Origin: Sphaerisporangium fuscum
Lineage (GTDB): Bacteria > Actinomycetota > Actinomycetes > Streptosporangiales > Streptosporangiaceae
Reading direction: 5' to 3'
NCBI RefSeq assembly: GCF_018531465.1
Contig: NZ_JAHDTF010000019.1
Location: 1-64,000, forward strand
Length of the DNA stretch: 64,000 bases
Part shown: one piece after another, positions 48,045 through 57,135 of the stretch
How positions within the stretch are numbered: position 1 is the stretch's first letter
How the letters are laid out: each line of letters opens with the position of its first letter
The notes under the pieces: model-generated
Told to the model about the DNA's origin: nothing
Seen by the model: the letters and a program-made list of their open reading frames with translations, nothing else
Database searches by the model: none
Program-made: the position numbers and the translations under genes

Positions 48045-49919
48045 ATGACCGGATACGACAAGGCACGCGAAGTCGCCGAACAGGCCCGCGAGCAGGAATG
48101 GGCTCGTCCCAGCTTCGGCCGGCAACTGTTCCTCGGAGACTTCCGGCTCGATCTCGTCCATCCGGCGCCCCGCCTGACCAAACAGGACACCGACAAGGGG
48201 GAGGCCTTCCTTTCGGCCCTGCGCGGATTCCTGGCCGACAAGGTCGACCCGGCGCTCATCGAGCACAACGCGCTCATCCCCGACGAGGTCATCAAGGGCC
48301 TGCGCGCGCTGGGTGCGTTCGGCATGACGATCGACGAGGAGTACGGCGGCCTCGGGCTGAGCCATCTGTACTACACGCGGGCATTGTCCCTGGTCACGTC
48401 CTACTCCCCCGCGCTCAGCGCGCTGCTGTCGGCCCATCAGTCGATCGGCGTCCCCCAGCCGCTCAGGCTGTTCGGCACGCCGGAGCAGAAGCGGAAGTTC
48501 CTTCCTCGGTGTGCCGCAGGCGAAATATCAGCATTTCTGCTGACGGAGCCGGATGTGGGGTCCGACCCCGCACGGCTCTCCACGGTCGCGGTCCGCGACG
48601 GCGACCACTACGTCATCGACGGGGTCAAGCTCTGGACGACCAACGGCGTCGTCGCCGACCTCCTCGTCGTCATGGCCCGGACCGGGAGCAAGATCTCCGC
48701 CTTCGTGGTCGAGGCCGACAGCCCGGGCATCACCGTGGAGCACCGCAACGGCTTCATGGGCCTGCGCGGCATCGAGAACGGCGTGACCCGCTTCAGCCAG
48801 GTCCGCGTGCCCGCCGAGAACCTCGTCGGCCGCGAGGGACAGGGCTTGAAGATCGCGCTCACCACGCTCAACACCGGCCGCCTGTCACTGCCCGCCACCT
48901 GCACCGGCGTCGCCAAGTGGGCCACGAAGATCGCCCGTGAGTGGGGATCGGAGCGGGTCCAGTGGGGACGCCCGATCGGGGAGCACGAGGCGGTCGCCCG
49001 CAAGATCTCCTTCATCGCCTGCACCGCCTACGCGCTGGAGGCCGTCGTGGACCTGGTCAGCCGCCTGGCCGACGACGAGACCAACGACATCCGCATCGAG
49101 GCGGCCCTGGCCAAGCTCTACGGTTCGGAGATGGCCTGGCGGGTCGTCGACGAGCTCGTCCAGATGCGCGGCGGGCGGGGGTACGAGACGGCCGAGTCGC
49201 TGCGGGCCCGCGGCGAGCGGGGCGTCCCGGCCGAGCAGATGCTGCGCGACATGCGCATCAACCGCATCTTCGAGGGCTCCACCGAGATCATGCACCTGCT
49301 CATCGCCCGCGAGGCCGTGGACGCGCACCTGTCGGTCGCCGGAGGACTCATCGACCCCAAGGCCGACCTGCGGGCCAAGGGGAAGGCGGCGGCCAAGGCC
49401 GGCGGCTTCTACGCCCGCTGGCTGCCCACCCTGGTGGCCGGAGCGGGACAGCTGCCCACGTCGTACGGCGGGTTCGGCCCGCTCGCCCAGCACCTGCGGT
49501 ACGTCGAGCGCACGGCCCGCAAGCTCGCCAGGTCCACCTTCTACGGCATGTCCCGCTGGCAGGGGAGGCTGGAGCACAGGCAGGGATTCCTGTCGCGCAT
49601 CGTCGACATCGGCGCGGAGTTGCTCGCCATCACCGCCACCTGCGTCCGCGCCCAGGAGGAGATCGCCGAGCACGGCCCCGCGCCGGTGGAGATCGCCGAC
49701 ACCTTCTGCCGGCAGGCGCGGCTGCGGGCCGACGCGCTGTTCCACCGGCTCTGGGAGAACTCCGACAGCGAGGACGTACGGCTGGCGCGCCGCGTCCTCG
49801 GCGGGAAGTACCTGTTCCTGGAGGACAACATCCTCGACCCGTCACTGGAGGGCCCCTGGATCGCCCCACTGCTGACCGGTACACCGGACACACCCGACGT
49901 CCACCGCAGCATCCCGTGA
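48045..49919 (+). CDS. Acyl-CoA dehydrogenase
   Basis: A 624-residue flavoprotein, longer than the 380-residue short forms and similar in plan to very-long-chain enzymes: an N-terminal extension, the three-domain core (FAD region TEPDVGSDPARLS, LWTTNG) and a C-terminal helical domain of about 180 residues. The catalytic base is probably the Glu in RIFEGSTEIMH. It introduces the trans-2 double bond in fatty acyl-CoA. It is the only plus-strand gene in this housekeeping region apart from its small downstream neighbour. Confidence 0.9.
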   Translation: MTGYDKAREVAEQAREQEWARPSFGRQLFLGDFRLDLVHPAPRLTKQDTDKGEAFLSALRGFLADKVDPALIEHNALIPDEVIKGLRALGAFGMTIDEEYGGLGLSHLYYTRALSLVTSYSPALSALLSAHQSIGVPQPLRLFGTPEQKRKFLPRCAAGEISAFLLTEPDVGSDPARLSTVAVRDGDHYVIDGVKLWTTNGVVADLLVVMARTGSKISAFVVEADSPGITVEHRNGFMGLRGIENGVTRFSQVRVPAENLVGREGQGLKIALTTLNTGRLSLPATCTGVAKWATKIAREWGSERVQWGRPIGEHEAVARKISFIACTAYALEAVVDLVSRLADDETNDIRIEAALAKLYGSEMAWRVVDELVQMRGGRGYETAESLRARGERGVPAEQMLRDMRINRIFEGSTEIMHLLIAREAVDAHLSVAGGLIDPKADLRAKGKAAAKAGGFYARWLPTLVAGAGQLPTSYGGFGPLAQHLRYVERTARKLARSTFYGMSRWQGRLEHRQGFLSRIVDIGAELLAITATCVRAQEEIAEHGPAPVEIADTFCRQARLRADALFHRLWENSDSEDVRLARRVLGGKYLFLEDNILDPSLEGPWIAPLLTGTPDTPDVHRSIP

Positions 49920-50053
49920 GACCGCCGAGAGCGTGAGCTTCGGGTGCAGGCGCCACAGACCATCGAAGCGGACCGCCAGAGCGGACCAAAAGGGCAGCGG
50001 CCGCCAAGGCAGCATGTTGTGAGCGGTGTCGCGAGCGGCACATACTGGAGAGA

Positions 50054-50281
50054 ATGAAGACAGCCAGCGGCGAATCCCGCCGTCACTTGCCCACAAGTCC
50101 CTTCAAACCCCCGCCCCCCGCCGCGCCTGCTGAGCGGTTCAGCGTGAACGACCAGGTGACCCACGATCGGTACGGCCTTGGCGTGGTCATGGACGTAGAA
50201 GACGGGGTCGCCGTGTTCGTCGATTTCCGATCGCGGCAGGAACGCATAACGACACCATGCAGCAAGCTGCACAAACTCTGA
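50054..50281 (+). CDS. Small conserved actinobacterial protein (75 aa), unknown function
   Basis: After a Pro/Ala-rich N-terminal 27 residues comes a compact domain: ERFSVNDQVTHDRYGLGVV, VEDGVAVFVDF, and the ending SKLHKL. The VxHDxYGxGxV pattern resembles the beta-barrel of CarD/TRCF-type RNA-polymerase interaction domains, but it is too short to assign. GGAGA precedes the ATG. Codon use is ordinary, so it is a real gene; a transcription-related role is only a guess. Confidence 0.75.
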   Translation: MKTASGESRRHLPTSPFKPPPPAAPAERFSVNDQVTHDRYGLGVVMDVEDGVAVFVDFRSRQERITTPCSKLHKL

Positions 50282-50454
50282 AACCGCTGCACCTCAGGAG
50301 AAGCTCGCAGCGCGAGACGCTTCGGCGGGCGTCCGCATGACGACGCCCCCCGAGGCGGCCGGGATGTTCATCCGCCCTCGTCGCCCGAACCCATCGGCGG
50401 CGGCACCTGCAGGGGCGACACGGTTCGGCACCAGGAAGCGCCCGGCCAGAACAC

Positions 50455-50492
50455 GAGCGAGGCCCGCGCCTTGAAAGGCGCGGGCCTCGCTC
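50455..50492 (-). terminator. cspA terminator
   Basis: Arms 50455-50470 and 50477-50492 form a perfect 16-bp GC-rich stem with a 6-nt loop, 17 nt beyond the cold-shock gene stop. No U-tract follows. Confidence 0.85.
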
Positions 50493-50508
50493 ATGATGTG
50501 GGGCCAGG

Positions 50509-50712
50509 TCAGGCGGGAACGATGTTCTCGGCCTGCGGCCCCTTCTGCCCCTGGGTGACGTCGAACGTCACCTTCTGGCCTTCGCGCAGCTCACGGTAGC
50601 CCTGGGCGGCGATGTTCGAGTAGTGGGCGAAGACGTCAGGGCCGCCGCCGTCCTGCTCGATGAAGCCGAAGCCCTTTTCCGCGTTGAACCACTTCACGGT
50701 TCCGGAAGCCAT
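50509..50712 (-). CDS. Cold-shock protein
   Basis: A 67-residue single cold-shock domain with RNP1 (KGFGFIEQ) and RNP2 (VFAHYS) RNA-binding motifs, the standard length for CspA/SC7.0-type proteins. It binds single-stranded RNA or DNA and acts as an RNA chaperone or antiterminator. AAAGGAG lies 7 nt before the ATG. Its leader of about 160 nt contains an intrinsic terminator and a nested hairpin, suggesting post-initiation control. Confidence 0.95.
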   Translation of the reverse strand: MASGTVKWFNAEKGFGFIEQDGGGPDVFAHYSNIAAQGYRELREGQKVTFDVTQGQKGPQAENIVPA

Positions 50713-50728
50713 GTCTTACTCCTTTGTA

Positions 50729-50782
50729 GGGGCCGAGCCGGAATCCGTCCTGCACGGATTCCACGTCGCCGACTGAGGCCCC
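50729..50782 (-). promoter_or_regulatory. Nested hairpin just upstream of the cspA ribosome site
   Basis: The inner stem pairs GGAATCCGT (50740-50748) with ACGGATTCC (50754-50762) over a 5-nt loop. The outer arms GGGGCC (50729-50734) and GGCCCC (50777-50782) close it. The structure ends 6-10 nt before the AAAGGAG site, so it could modulate translation with temperature. Confidence 0.5.
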
Positions 50783-50808
50783 TCCGGAGATGGCCGGGAA
50801 AACAAAAA

Positions 50809-50839
50809 TGCGCCTGAAGGTCACATCCTGTCAGGCGCA
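50809..50839 (-). terminator. Intrinsic terminator with U-tract between truB and cspA
   Basis: TGCGCCTGA (50809-50817) and TCAGGCGCA (50831-50839) are perfect 9-bp arms with a 13-nt loop. On the minus strand the next bases read TTTTTGTTTT, a classic U-tract that is rare in this GC-rich DNA. A promoter-like TATACT lies upstream of it, so it is either the truB-operon terminator or an attenuator in the cspA leader. Confidence 0.85.
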
Positions 50840-50876
50840 CACAAGTTTCATGGGTACCACAACTGCAACTCCTGAA

Positions 50877-50885
50877 AGTATAGCA
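50877..50885 (-). promoter_or_regulatory. Candidate cspA promoter, extended -10
   Basis: Minus-strand TGCTATACT places an extended -10 (TG-n-TATACT) 165 nt upstream of the cold-shock ATG and upstream of the U-tract terminator. A TTGAGC at 50903-50908 is 20 nt away, too far for a good -35. No other promoter-like sequence was seen between the terminator and the gene. Confidence 0.55.
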
Positions 50886-50938
50886 CCTGCGCGGGATGAC
50901 GCGCTCAAGATCGCTACATGGGCGGCTGGACCAGCAGG

Positions 50939-51841
50939 CTACGGGACGAAGACGGCCAGGGGCTTGGCCGTGCGGCCGTGCTCCTCGGCCAGGGCGAGCA
51001 GGGTGCCGTCGGGGGCGAAGACGCCGATCGGACCACTGCCGAGGCCTCGCGCGGGCAGCCTGCCGCCGTGGGCGACCAGCCTGGCCTCCTCGGCGGTGAC
51101 GTCCATGCGCGGGAACGCCGCCGCCACGGCCTCCTCGATCGGCATGATCAGGCACTCTTCGGTGAGCTGCTCGATGGTGCGGGCGGCCGACAGGTCGTAC
51201 GGCCCGACGCGGGTGCGGCGCAGACGGGTGAGGTGGCCGCCGACGCCGAGCGCCGCGCCGAGGTCGCGGGCCAGTGAGCGGATGTAGGTGCCGCTGGAGC
51301 AGCTCACCGAGGCGTCGATCTCGACGCCCTCGCCCTCGCGCCGGATGGCGGTGATCTCGAAGGCGTGCACCGTCACCGGGCGCGCCTGGAGCTCGACCTC
51401 CTCGCCGGCCCTGGCGCGCTTGTAGGCACGCTCGCCGTTGATCTTGATAGCGCTCACCTGCGGCGGGACCTGCATGATCGGGCCGGTGAGTGCCGCCACG
51501 CCCTTGCGGATCTCGTCGTCGGTCACGTGGCCCGCGGGAACCTCGGTGAGCGGCTCGCCCTCGGCGTCGTCGGTCGTGGTGGTGGCCCCGAGGCGGATCG
51601 TGGCGTCGTACCCCTTCCCGGTGAGCGCGAGGTGGCCGAGCAGCCGCGTGGCCTTCTCGACGCCGATCACCAGCACGCCGGTGGCCATGGGGTCGAGGGT
51701 GCCGGCGTGGCCGACCCGGCGGGTGCCGGCGATGCGCCGCATCTTTCCGACGACGTCGTGGGAGGTCCAGTCGGCGGGCTTGTCGACGATGACGAGCCCG
51801 CTGGGCGGCGCCGGCCGCTTGGGAGTCCTGGAAGTGCTCAT
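50939..51841 (-). CDS. truB: tRNA pseudouridine(55) synthase
   Basis: A 300-residue enzyme with the TruB motif GHAGTLDPMATG holding the catalytic Asp, SCSSGTYIRSLARDLG, and a C-terminal PUA-like domain. It makes pseudouridine 55 in the tRNA T-loop. The ATG overlaps the nrnA stop (ATGA). Last gene of the rimP-nusA-infB operon in this layout. Confidence 0.94.
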   Translation of the reverse strand: MSTSRTPKRPAPPSGLVIVDKPADWTSHDVVGKMRRIAGTRRVGHAGTLDPMATGVLVIGVEKATRLLGHLALTGKGYDATIRLGATTTTDDAEGEPLTEVPAGHVTDDEIRKGVAALTGPIMQVPPQVSAIKINGERAYKRARAGEEVELQARPVTVHAFEITAIRREGEGVEIDASVSCSSGTYIRSLARDLGAALGVGGHLTRLRRTRVGPYDLSAARTIEQLTEECLIMPIEEAVAAAFPRMDVTAEEARLVAHGGRLPARGLGSGPIGVFAPDGTLLALAEEHGRTAKPLAVFVP

Positions 51842-52869
51842 GCCTGCGGCTCCAGCAGCTCGCGGAACCTCGCCACCGTCTCCTCGGGTGAGGCGTGGGA
51901 GGTGAACCCGGCGGCCCGGACGTGACCGCCGCCACCGAGGGCCGTGCACGCCCGCCCGACGTCCACCTTGCCCTTGGACCGCGTCGACACCTGCCAGGCG
52001 CCGTCGTCGTCCTCCTTGAGCACGACGGCGACGTCGCACTCGTCGGTGCGGCGGACGACGTCGATCATGCCCTCGCACTCGTCGTACGGCAGGCAGTGGG
52101 CCGCCCGGTCGGCGCGCGGCACGTACGTCCACACCATGCCGAGCCCGCCGGCGGCCTCCTGGTCGAGCCGCACCCGCGACAGGGCCGCGCCGAGCACCTT
52201 GAGGTAGGCGAATGGGGAACGGTCCCACAGCTCACGGGCGATCTCGTCGGTGCGCAGGCCGCAGGCCACCAGCCGCGCCGCCATCCGGTGGACGGCCGGG
52301 GTGGTGGAGGAATGACGGAACGATCCGGTGTCGGTGACCAGGCCGGTGTAGAGGCCGACGGCGATGTCGTGGTCGATCTCGTACCCCAGTCGCGTCATCA
52401 GCTGCTCCACCAGCATCGACGTGGAGGCGGCCGAGTCGTCGACCAGTTGCACGCTGCCGAAGCCCGTGTTGGAGGTGTGGTGGTCGACCACGATGAGCTC
52501 CCGGGCCTTGCCGGCGTTCGGCGCCAGCAGACCGAGACGGTCGACCGTCGGCGCGTCGAAGCTGATCATCAGTTCGGGCTCCGAGGGGTAGGCGCCGGGC
52601 TCGACCAGAAGGTCCTGCCCGGGAAGGAAGCCGAGCAGGCGCGGCACGGCGAACCGCCGGTCACCGAACGAGGCGACCACCTGCTTGCCGGCCCGCCGCA
52701 GCGCGAGGCCCAGGCCGAGCATCGACCCGAGCGCGTCCCCGTCGGGGGCCACGTGGCAGACCAGCGCCACCTCGCGGGCGCCGCTGATCAGCTCGACGGC
52801 GCGCCCCCAGTCGGCCTCCCGCACGACGTGCGCGGAAGGCCTCTCCTGTGGTTCTGCGTGAGCGTTCAC
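51838..52869 (-). CDS. nrnA: DHH/DHHA1 phosphoesterase, NrnA-type nanoRNase/pAp phosphatase
   Basis: A 343-residue protein with metal motifs HVAPDGDALGS, SFDAP and VVDHHTSN (DHH), and the DHHA1 GGGGHVRAAG near the C-terminus. NrnA degrades short oligoribonucleotides and 3'-phosphoadenosine 5'-phosphate. The GTG start overlaps the rbfA stop (GTGA). Its place between rbfA and truB is conserved in actinobacteria. Confidence 0.9.
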   Translation of the reverse strand: MNAHAEPQERPSAHVVREADWGRAVELISGAREVALVCHVAPDGDALGSMLGLGLALRRAGKQVVASFGDRRFAVPRLLGFLPGQDLLVEPGAYPSEPELMISFDAPTVDRLGLLAPNAGKARELIVVDHHTSNTGFGSVQLVDDSAASTSMLVEQLMTRLGYEIDHDIAVGLYTGLVTDTGSFRHSSTTPAVHRMAARLVACGLRTDEIARELWDRSPFAYLKVLGAALSRVRLDQEAAGGLGMVWTYVPRADRAAHCLPYDECEGMIDVVRRTDECDVAVVLKEDDDGAWQVSTRSKGKVDVGRACTALGGGGHVRAAGFTSHASPEETVARFRELLEPQA

Positions 52870-53354
52870 TGCGCGGAACGCCCCGCATGGTCGGACGTCT
52901 CGGCCTCGCCCTCGTCCTCGAAGTCGTCGTCGGCCTGCTCACCGGGCTTGCGATAAGGGTCGGCGTCGCCCGCGTGGACGGCGCCCTCGGCCTTCTTGGC
53001 GATCTCCTCGTCGCGGGCCTTGGCCTCGGCGAGCAGCTCGTCCAGATGGCGGGCGCTGTCGGGGAGCGGGTCGTGGCTGAAGGTCAGGGTCGGCGTGTGC
53101 CGCACGCCGGTCTGCCGCCCGACCTCGGACCTGATGATCCCCTTGGCGCTCTCGAGGGCGGCGGCGGTGTCGGCACGCTCGGCCTCCGAACCGAACACGG
53201 TGTAGAACACCGTGGCGTCACGCAGGTCGGGGGTGATGCGGGTGTCGGTGATCGTCACGAAGCCCAGCCGGGGATCCTTGATCCGCCGCTCCAGCATCTC
53301 CGCGACGACCTGCTGAATCCGGTCCGCAAGTTTACGGGCGCGTGCTGCGTCCAC
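52866..53354 (-). CDS. rbfA: 30S ribosome-binding factor A
   Basis: A 162-residue protein with a type-II KH fold: KLADRIQQVVAEMLERRIKDPR, VTITDTRITPDL, and TPTLTFSHDPLPD. An acidic tail of about 45 residues follows the domain. It assists 16S rRNA 5'-end maturation of 30S particles. GTG start. Confidence 0.94.
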   Translation of the reverse strand: MDAARARKLADRIQQVVAEMLERRIKDPRLGFVTITDTRITPDLRDATVFYTVFGSEAERADTAAALESAKGIIRSEVGRQTGVRHTPTLTFSHDPLPDSARHLDELLAEAKARDEEIAKKAEGAVHAGDADPYRKPGEQADDDFEDEGEAETSDHAGRSAQ

Positions 53355-53423
53355 GATCGCGCTCCCCCTTCGCTGTCTTTATTCGTTTAACGGCCCGCGG
53401 GAAGGGGTGACTTCCCGCGGGCC

Positions 53424-53723
53424 CTAATCTTCGTCCTCGTTGAACAGCCGTTGCCTGGCGGACAGCAGCTCGATCTCGGGGTGGAAGGCCACCAGCCGCT
53501 CGCAGGCGTCGAGCACCTCACCGCAGTTGGCGGCCGTCGCGGACACCACGGCCACGCCGATCTCGGCACGGCGGTGCAGGTCGAGGTGGCCCGTCTCGGC
53601 CACCGCCACCGAGGGATACCGGCGGCGCACCTCGGCGATCAAGGGACGCACCACGGAACGCTTCTGCTTCAGCGAGCGCACGTCGCCGAGCAGGATGTCC
53701 AAAGTCAGAGCACCTATGTACAT
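53424..53723 (-). CDS. DUF503 family protein
   Basis: A 99-residue protein with the family opening MYIGALTLDILLGDVRSLKQKR, two beta-alpha-beta units and an acidic C-terminus. The fold is ferredoxin-like and the function unknown; the gene is conserved between infB and rbfA in actinobacteria and firmicutes, suggesting a translation-linked role. The ribosome site before 53723 is weak. Confidence 0.88.
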   Translation of the reverse strand: MYIGALTLDILLGDVRSLKQKRSVVRPLIAEVRRRYPSVAVAETGHLDLHRRAEIGVAVVSATAANCGEVLDACERLVAFHPEIELLSARQRLFNEDED

Positions 53724-53816
53724 GGTCGTCGCCGCGGGCACGGGCGAGAGGACGGCGGAGGGTCCCCGCGGGGGACGCACCCCCGCGGACACCCGCCGCC
53801 GTCACTCCTCACTCCG

Positions 53817-56800
53817 TCAGACGCGCGGCTTCTCCCGCATCTCGAACGTCTCGATGACGTCGTCGAGCTTGATGTCGTTGTAACCGACACCGATACCGCA
53901 CTCGAAGCCCTCGCGGACCTCGGTCGCGTCGTCCTTGAAGCGGCGCAGCGACGAGACGGTGAGGTTGTCGGCCACGACGACACCGTCGCGGATGAGCCGG
54001 GCCTTGCTGTTGCGGGTGATCACGCCCGTGCGGACGATACAACCCGCGACGTTGCCGATCCGCGGAACCTTGAAGACCTCGCGGACCTCGGCGGTGCCGG
54101 TCTGGATCTCCTCGAACTCCGGCTTCAGCATGCCCTTCAGGGCCGCCTCGATCTCCTCGATCGCCTGGTAGATGACCGAGTAGTAGCGGATGTCGACGCC
54201 CTCGCGCTCGGCCAGGTCGCGCGCCCGGACCTCGGGTCGCACGTTGAAGCCGATGATGACGGCGTTGTCGTCCGCGATCGCCAGGTTGACGTCGTACTCG
54301 GTGATCGCACCGACGGCGCGGTGGAGCACCCGCAGGCGCACCTCGTCGCCGACGTCGATCTTGAGCAGGGCGTCCTCGAGGGCCTCGACCGAACCGGACA
54401 CGTCACCCTTGATGATGAGCTTGAGCTCGTCGACCTTGCCCTTCTCCATGTCGCTGAAGAGCTCTTCGAGGGTGCGCCTGCGGCTGGACCTGGCCATGTC
54501 GGCGATGCGCTGCCGGGCCGCCCGCTGCTGGGCGATCTGGCGGGCCATGCGGTCGTCGGTGACGACGATGAAGTTGTCACCGGCGCTCGGGACGGCCGTC
54601 AGACCGAGGACCAGCACCGGACGCGACGGGTCGGCCTCGCTGACCTGCTCGCCGTTGTCGTCGAGCATCGCCCGGACGCGGCCGAAGGCCTCGCCACAGA
54701 CGATCGAGTCGCCGACCCGCAGCGTGCCGCGCTGCACGAGCACGGTGGCCACGGGGCCGCGGCCCTTGTCGAGGTGGGCCTCGATGGCGATGCCCTGGGC
54801 GTCCATCGTCGGGTTGGCCCGCAGGTCGAGCTCGGCGTCGGCGGTCAGCAGGATCGCCTCGAGCAGGTCGTCGATGCCGAGGCCCTGCTTGGCGGAGATG
54901 TCGACGAACAGCGTCGAGCCGCCGTACTCCTCGGCCACCAGACCGTACTCGGTGAGCTGGGCGCGGACCTTCATCGGGTCGGCGCCCTCCTTGTCGATCT
55001 TGTTGACCGCGACCACGACCGGGACCTCCGCCGCCTGGGCGTGGTTGAGGGCCTCGATCGTCTGCGGCTTCACACCGTCGTCCGCGGCGACCACCAGCAC
55101 GGCGATGTCGGTGGCCTGGGCGCCACGGGCACGCATGGCGGTGAACGCCTCGTGACCGGGGGTGTCGATGAAGGTGATCTTCCGCTCGGCACCCTCGTGC
55201 TCGGTCGCCACCTGGTAGGCACCGATGTGCTGGGTGATGCCACCCGCCTCGCGGGCCACGACGTTGGTGTTGCGGATCGCGTCGAGCAGCTTGGTCTTAC
55301 CGTGGTCGACGTGACCCATGACGGTCACGACCGGCGGACGCGGCGCGAGGTCGGCCTCGTCGCCCTCGTCCTCGCCGAACTCGATGTCGAAGGACTCGAG
55401 AAGCTCGCGGTCCTCCTCCTCCGGGCTGACGACCTGGATGACGTAGTTGAGCTCGGCTCCGAGGAGCTGCAGCGTCTCTTCGTTCACCGACTGGGTGGCG
55501 GTCACCATCTCGCCGAGGTGCAGCATGATCTGCACGAGCGAGGCGGGGTTCGCACCGATCTTGTCGGCGAAGTCGGACAGCGAGGCTCCGCGCGGCAGGC
55601 GCAGGGTCTGGCCGGTGCCACGAGGAACCTGCACGCCGCCGATCGACGGCGCCTGCATGTTGTCGAACTCTTGACGCCTCTGGCGCTTGGACTTGCGGCC
55701 ACGCGTGGGACGGCCACCGGGACGCCCGAAGGCACCCGCCGTGCCGCCGCGGCCACGACCGCCGCCGCCACCGGGACGACCGGCGAAGCCGCCGCCACCA
55801 CCGGCACCGGCCCCGGCACCACCGGGACGGCCGCCGGTGCCCGTGCGGGGACCGCCGAAGCCGCCACCGCCGCCACCGGGACGACCGCCGCCGCCACCCG
55901 GACGGCCACCGCCGCCGGGACGGCCACCGCCGCCACCGGGACGCGGGCCACCCGCGCCGGCACCACCGGGGGCCGACGGGCGCGAAGGCATCATCATCGG
56001 GTTCGGACGCGGGCCACCGGGACGCGGGCCACCCGCACCCGGGCCGGGACGCGGGCCACCCGGGCCGGGGCCCGGACGGGGACCGGCCGCACCGGGGGCG
56101 CCGGAACGCGCGCCGGGCGGACGCGGCATCGCGCCGTCACGGGGGCCTTCGCGGCGAGGCTCGCGAGGACCGGCGCCCTCAGGCCGCCGCTCGCGGGGAC
56201 CACCCTCACGAGGACCGCCGTCGCGGCCGGGGCCGCCACCCTCGCGGCCCGGACGCGGCGGGCGCTGGCCCATGCCGCTGGCGGTGGAAGAGAAGGGGTT
56301 GTTGCCCGGACGCGGACCACGCGGGCCCGGCTTGGGAGCACCGGGGCGCGCGGCGCCCTGACCCGGGGCACCCGGACGGGCGCCGGACGGGGCGCCGCCG
56401 GCGGGGGCACCCGCACCGGGACCCGAAGGGGCCGACGGACGCGGAGCCGGACCGGGACGCGGACCCGGCTTCGGGCCCGGACGCGCGCCGGGCGAGGCCG
56501 GACGCGGAGCGTCGGTGCGAGGGGCCTCGAAGCGGGGCGCCTCGGTGCGCGGGACCTCGGGACGCGGAGCCGCGGGGCGGGCAGCCTCGGGACGCGGGCC
56601 GGGCCGCGGAGCCTCCTGCTGAGGCTGCTGACCGACGTGGGGCATCGGAACGGGCGGACGCGGCGGGACGTTCGCCGGTCCGGGACGTGGGCCGGGCCTC
56701 GGGGCCGGGCCGGGACGCGGGACGGCCTGACCGGCACCCGCGCCATTGCCGGCCGGGCTCGGAGCCGGCCGGGGGGACGGCTTCTGCGCCCCGGACGGCC

Positions 56801-56984
56801 TGCCGCCGCCCTTGGATTCGGAGGATCCTCGCGAGAACGCCTCCGTAAGCTTGCGGACCACCGGCGCCTCTATCGTTGAAGACGCCGATCGCACGAACTC
56901 GCCCATTTCTTGGAGCTTGGCCATCACGACCTTGCTCTCTACACCGAACTCCTTGGCGAGCTCGTAGACTCGGACCTTCGCCAC
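53817..56984 (-). CDS. infB: Translation initiation factor IF-2
   Basis: A 1055-residue GTPase. Residues 1-55 are the IF2_N domain (VRVYELAKEFGVESKVVM). Residues 60-430 form a Pro/Gly/Arg-rich disordered linker with tracts of GGGGRP-type units. A second IF2_N-like segment follows, then the G domain with GHVDHGKT, DTPGHEAFT and NKID, and domains II-IV. It places initiator tRNA on the 30S subunit. The linker is long even for actinobacteria. Confidence 0.95.
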   Translation of the reverse strand: MAKVRVYELAKEFGVESKVVMAKLQEMGEFVRSASSTIEAPVVRKLTEAFSRGSSESKGGGRPSGAQKPSPRPAPSPAGNGAGAGQAVPRPGPAPRPGPRPGPANVPPRPPVPMPHVGQQPQQEAPRPGPRPEAARPAAPRPEVPRTEAPRFEAPRTDAPRPASPGARPGPKPGPRPGPAPRPSAPSGPGAGAPAGGAPSGARPGAPGQGAARPGAPKPGPRGPRPGNNPFSSTASGMGQRPPRPGREGGGPGRDGGPREGGPRERRPEGAGPREPRREGPRDGAMPRPPGARSGAPGAAGPRPGPGPGGPRPGPGAGGPRPGGPRPNPMMMPSRPSAPGGAGAGGPRPGGGGGRPGGGGRPGGGGGRPGGGGGGFGGPRTGTGGRPGGAGAGAGGGGGFAGRPGGGGGRGRGGTAGAFGRPGGRPTRGRKSKRQRRQEFDNMQAPSIGGVQVPRGTGQTLRLPRGASLSDFADKIGANPASLVQIMLHLGEMVTATQSVNEETLQLLGAELNYVIQVVSPEEEDRELLESFDIEFGEDEGDEADLAPRPPVVTVMGHVDHGKTKLLDAIRNTNVVAREAGGITQHIGAYQVATEHEGAERKITFIDTPGHEAFTAMRARGAQATDIAVLVVAADDGVKPQTIEALNHAQAAEVPVVVAVNKIDKEGADPMKVRAQLTEYGLVAEEYGGSTLFVDISAKQGLGIDDLLEAILLTADAELDLRANPTMDAQGIAIEAHLDKGRGPVATVLVQRGTLRVGDSIVCGEAFGRVRAMLDDNGEQVSEADPSRPVLVLGLTAVPSAGDNFIVVTDDRMARQIAQQRAARQRIADMARSSRRRTLEELFSDMEKGKVDELKLIIKGDVSGSVEALEDALLKIDVGDEVRLRVLHRAVGAITEYDVNLAIADDNAVIIGFNVRPEVRARDLAEREGVDIRYYSVIYQAIEEIEAALKGMLKPEFEEIQTGTAEVREVFKVPRIGNVAGCIVRTGVITRNSKARLIRDGVVVADNLTVSSLRRFKDDATEVREGFECGIGVGYNDIKLDDVIETFEMREKPRV

Positions 56985-57135
56985 TGCACTCCCTAACTCG
57001 GCCCGGGAGGCTGTGCCGCCGGACCGTCGCTACCTAGACGTACTCATCGCCGCATGCTCATCAGGCGCTCATCGCTATCTGACCCGCCTATCGACTCGGC
57101 GTCCTACATGACAGTTGGTAACCATTCACCCGGTC

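Noticed and set aside
50294..50494. 66-residue minus-strand frame downstream of the cold-shock gene
   Set aside because: It starts inside the cspA terminator hairpin and has no recognisable features.
53451..56879. 1142-residue plus-strand frame opposite infB
   Set aside because: Antisense shadow of infB; its Thr/Ala/Gly-rich end mirrors the IF-2 linker.
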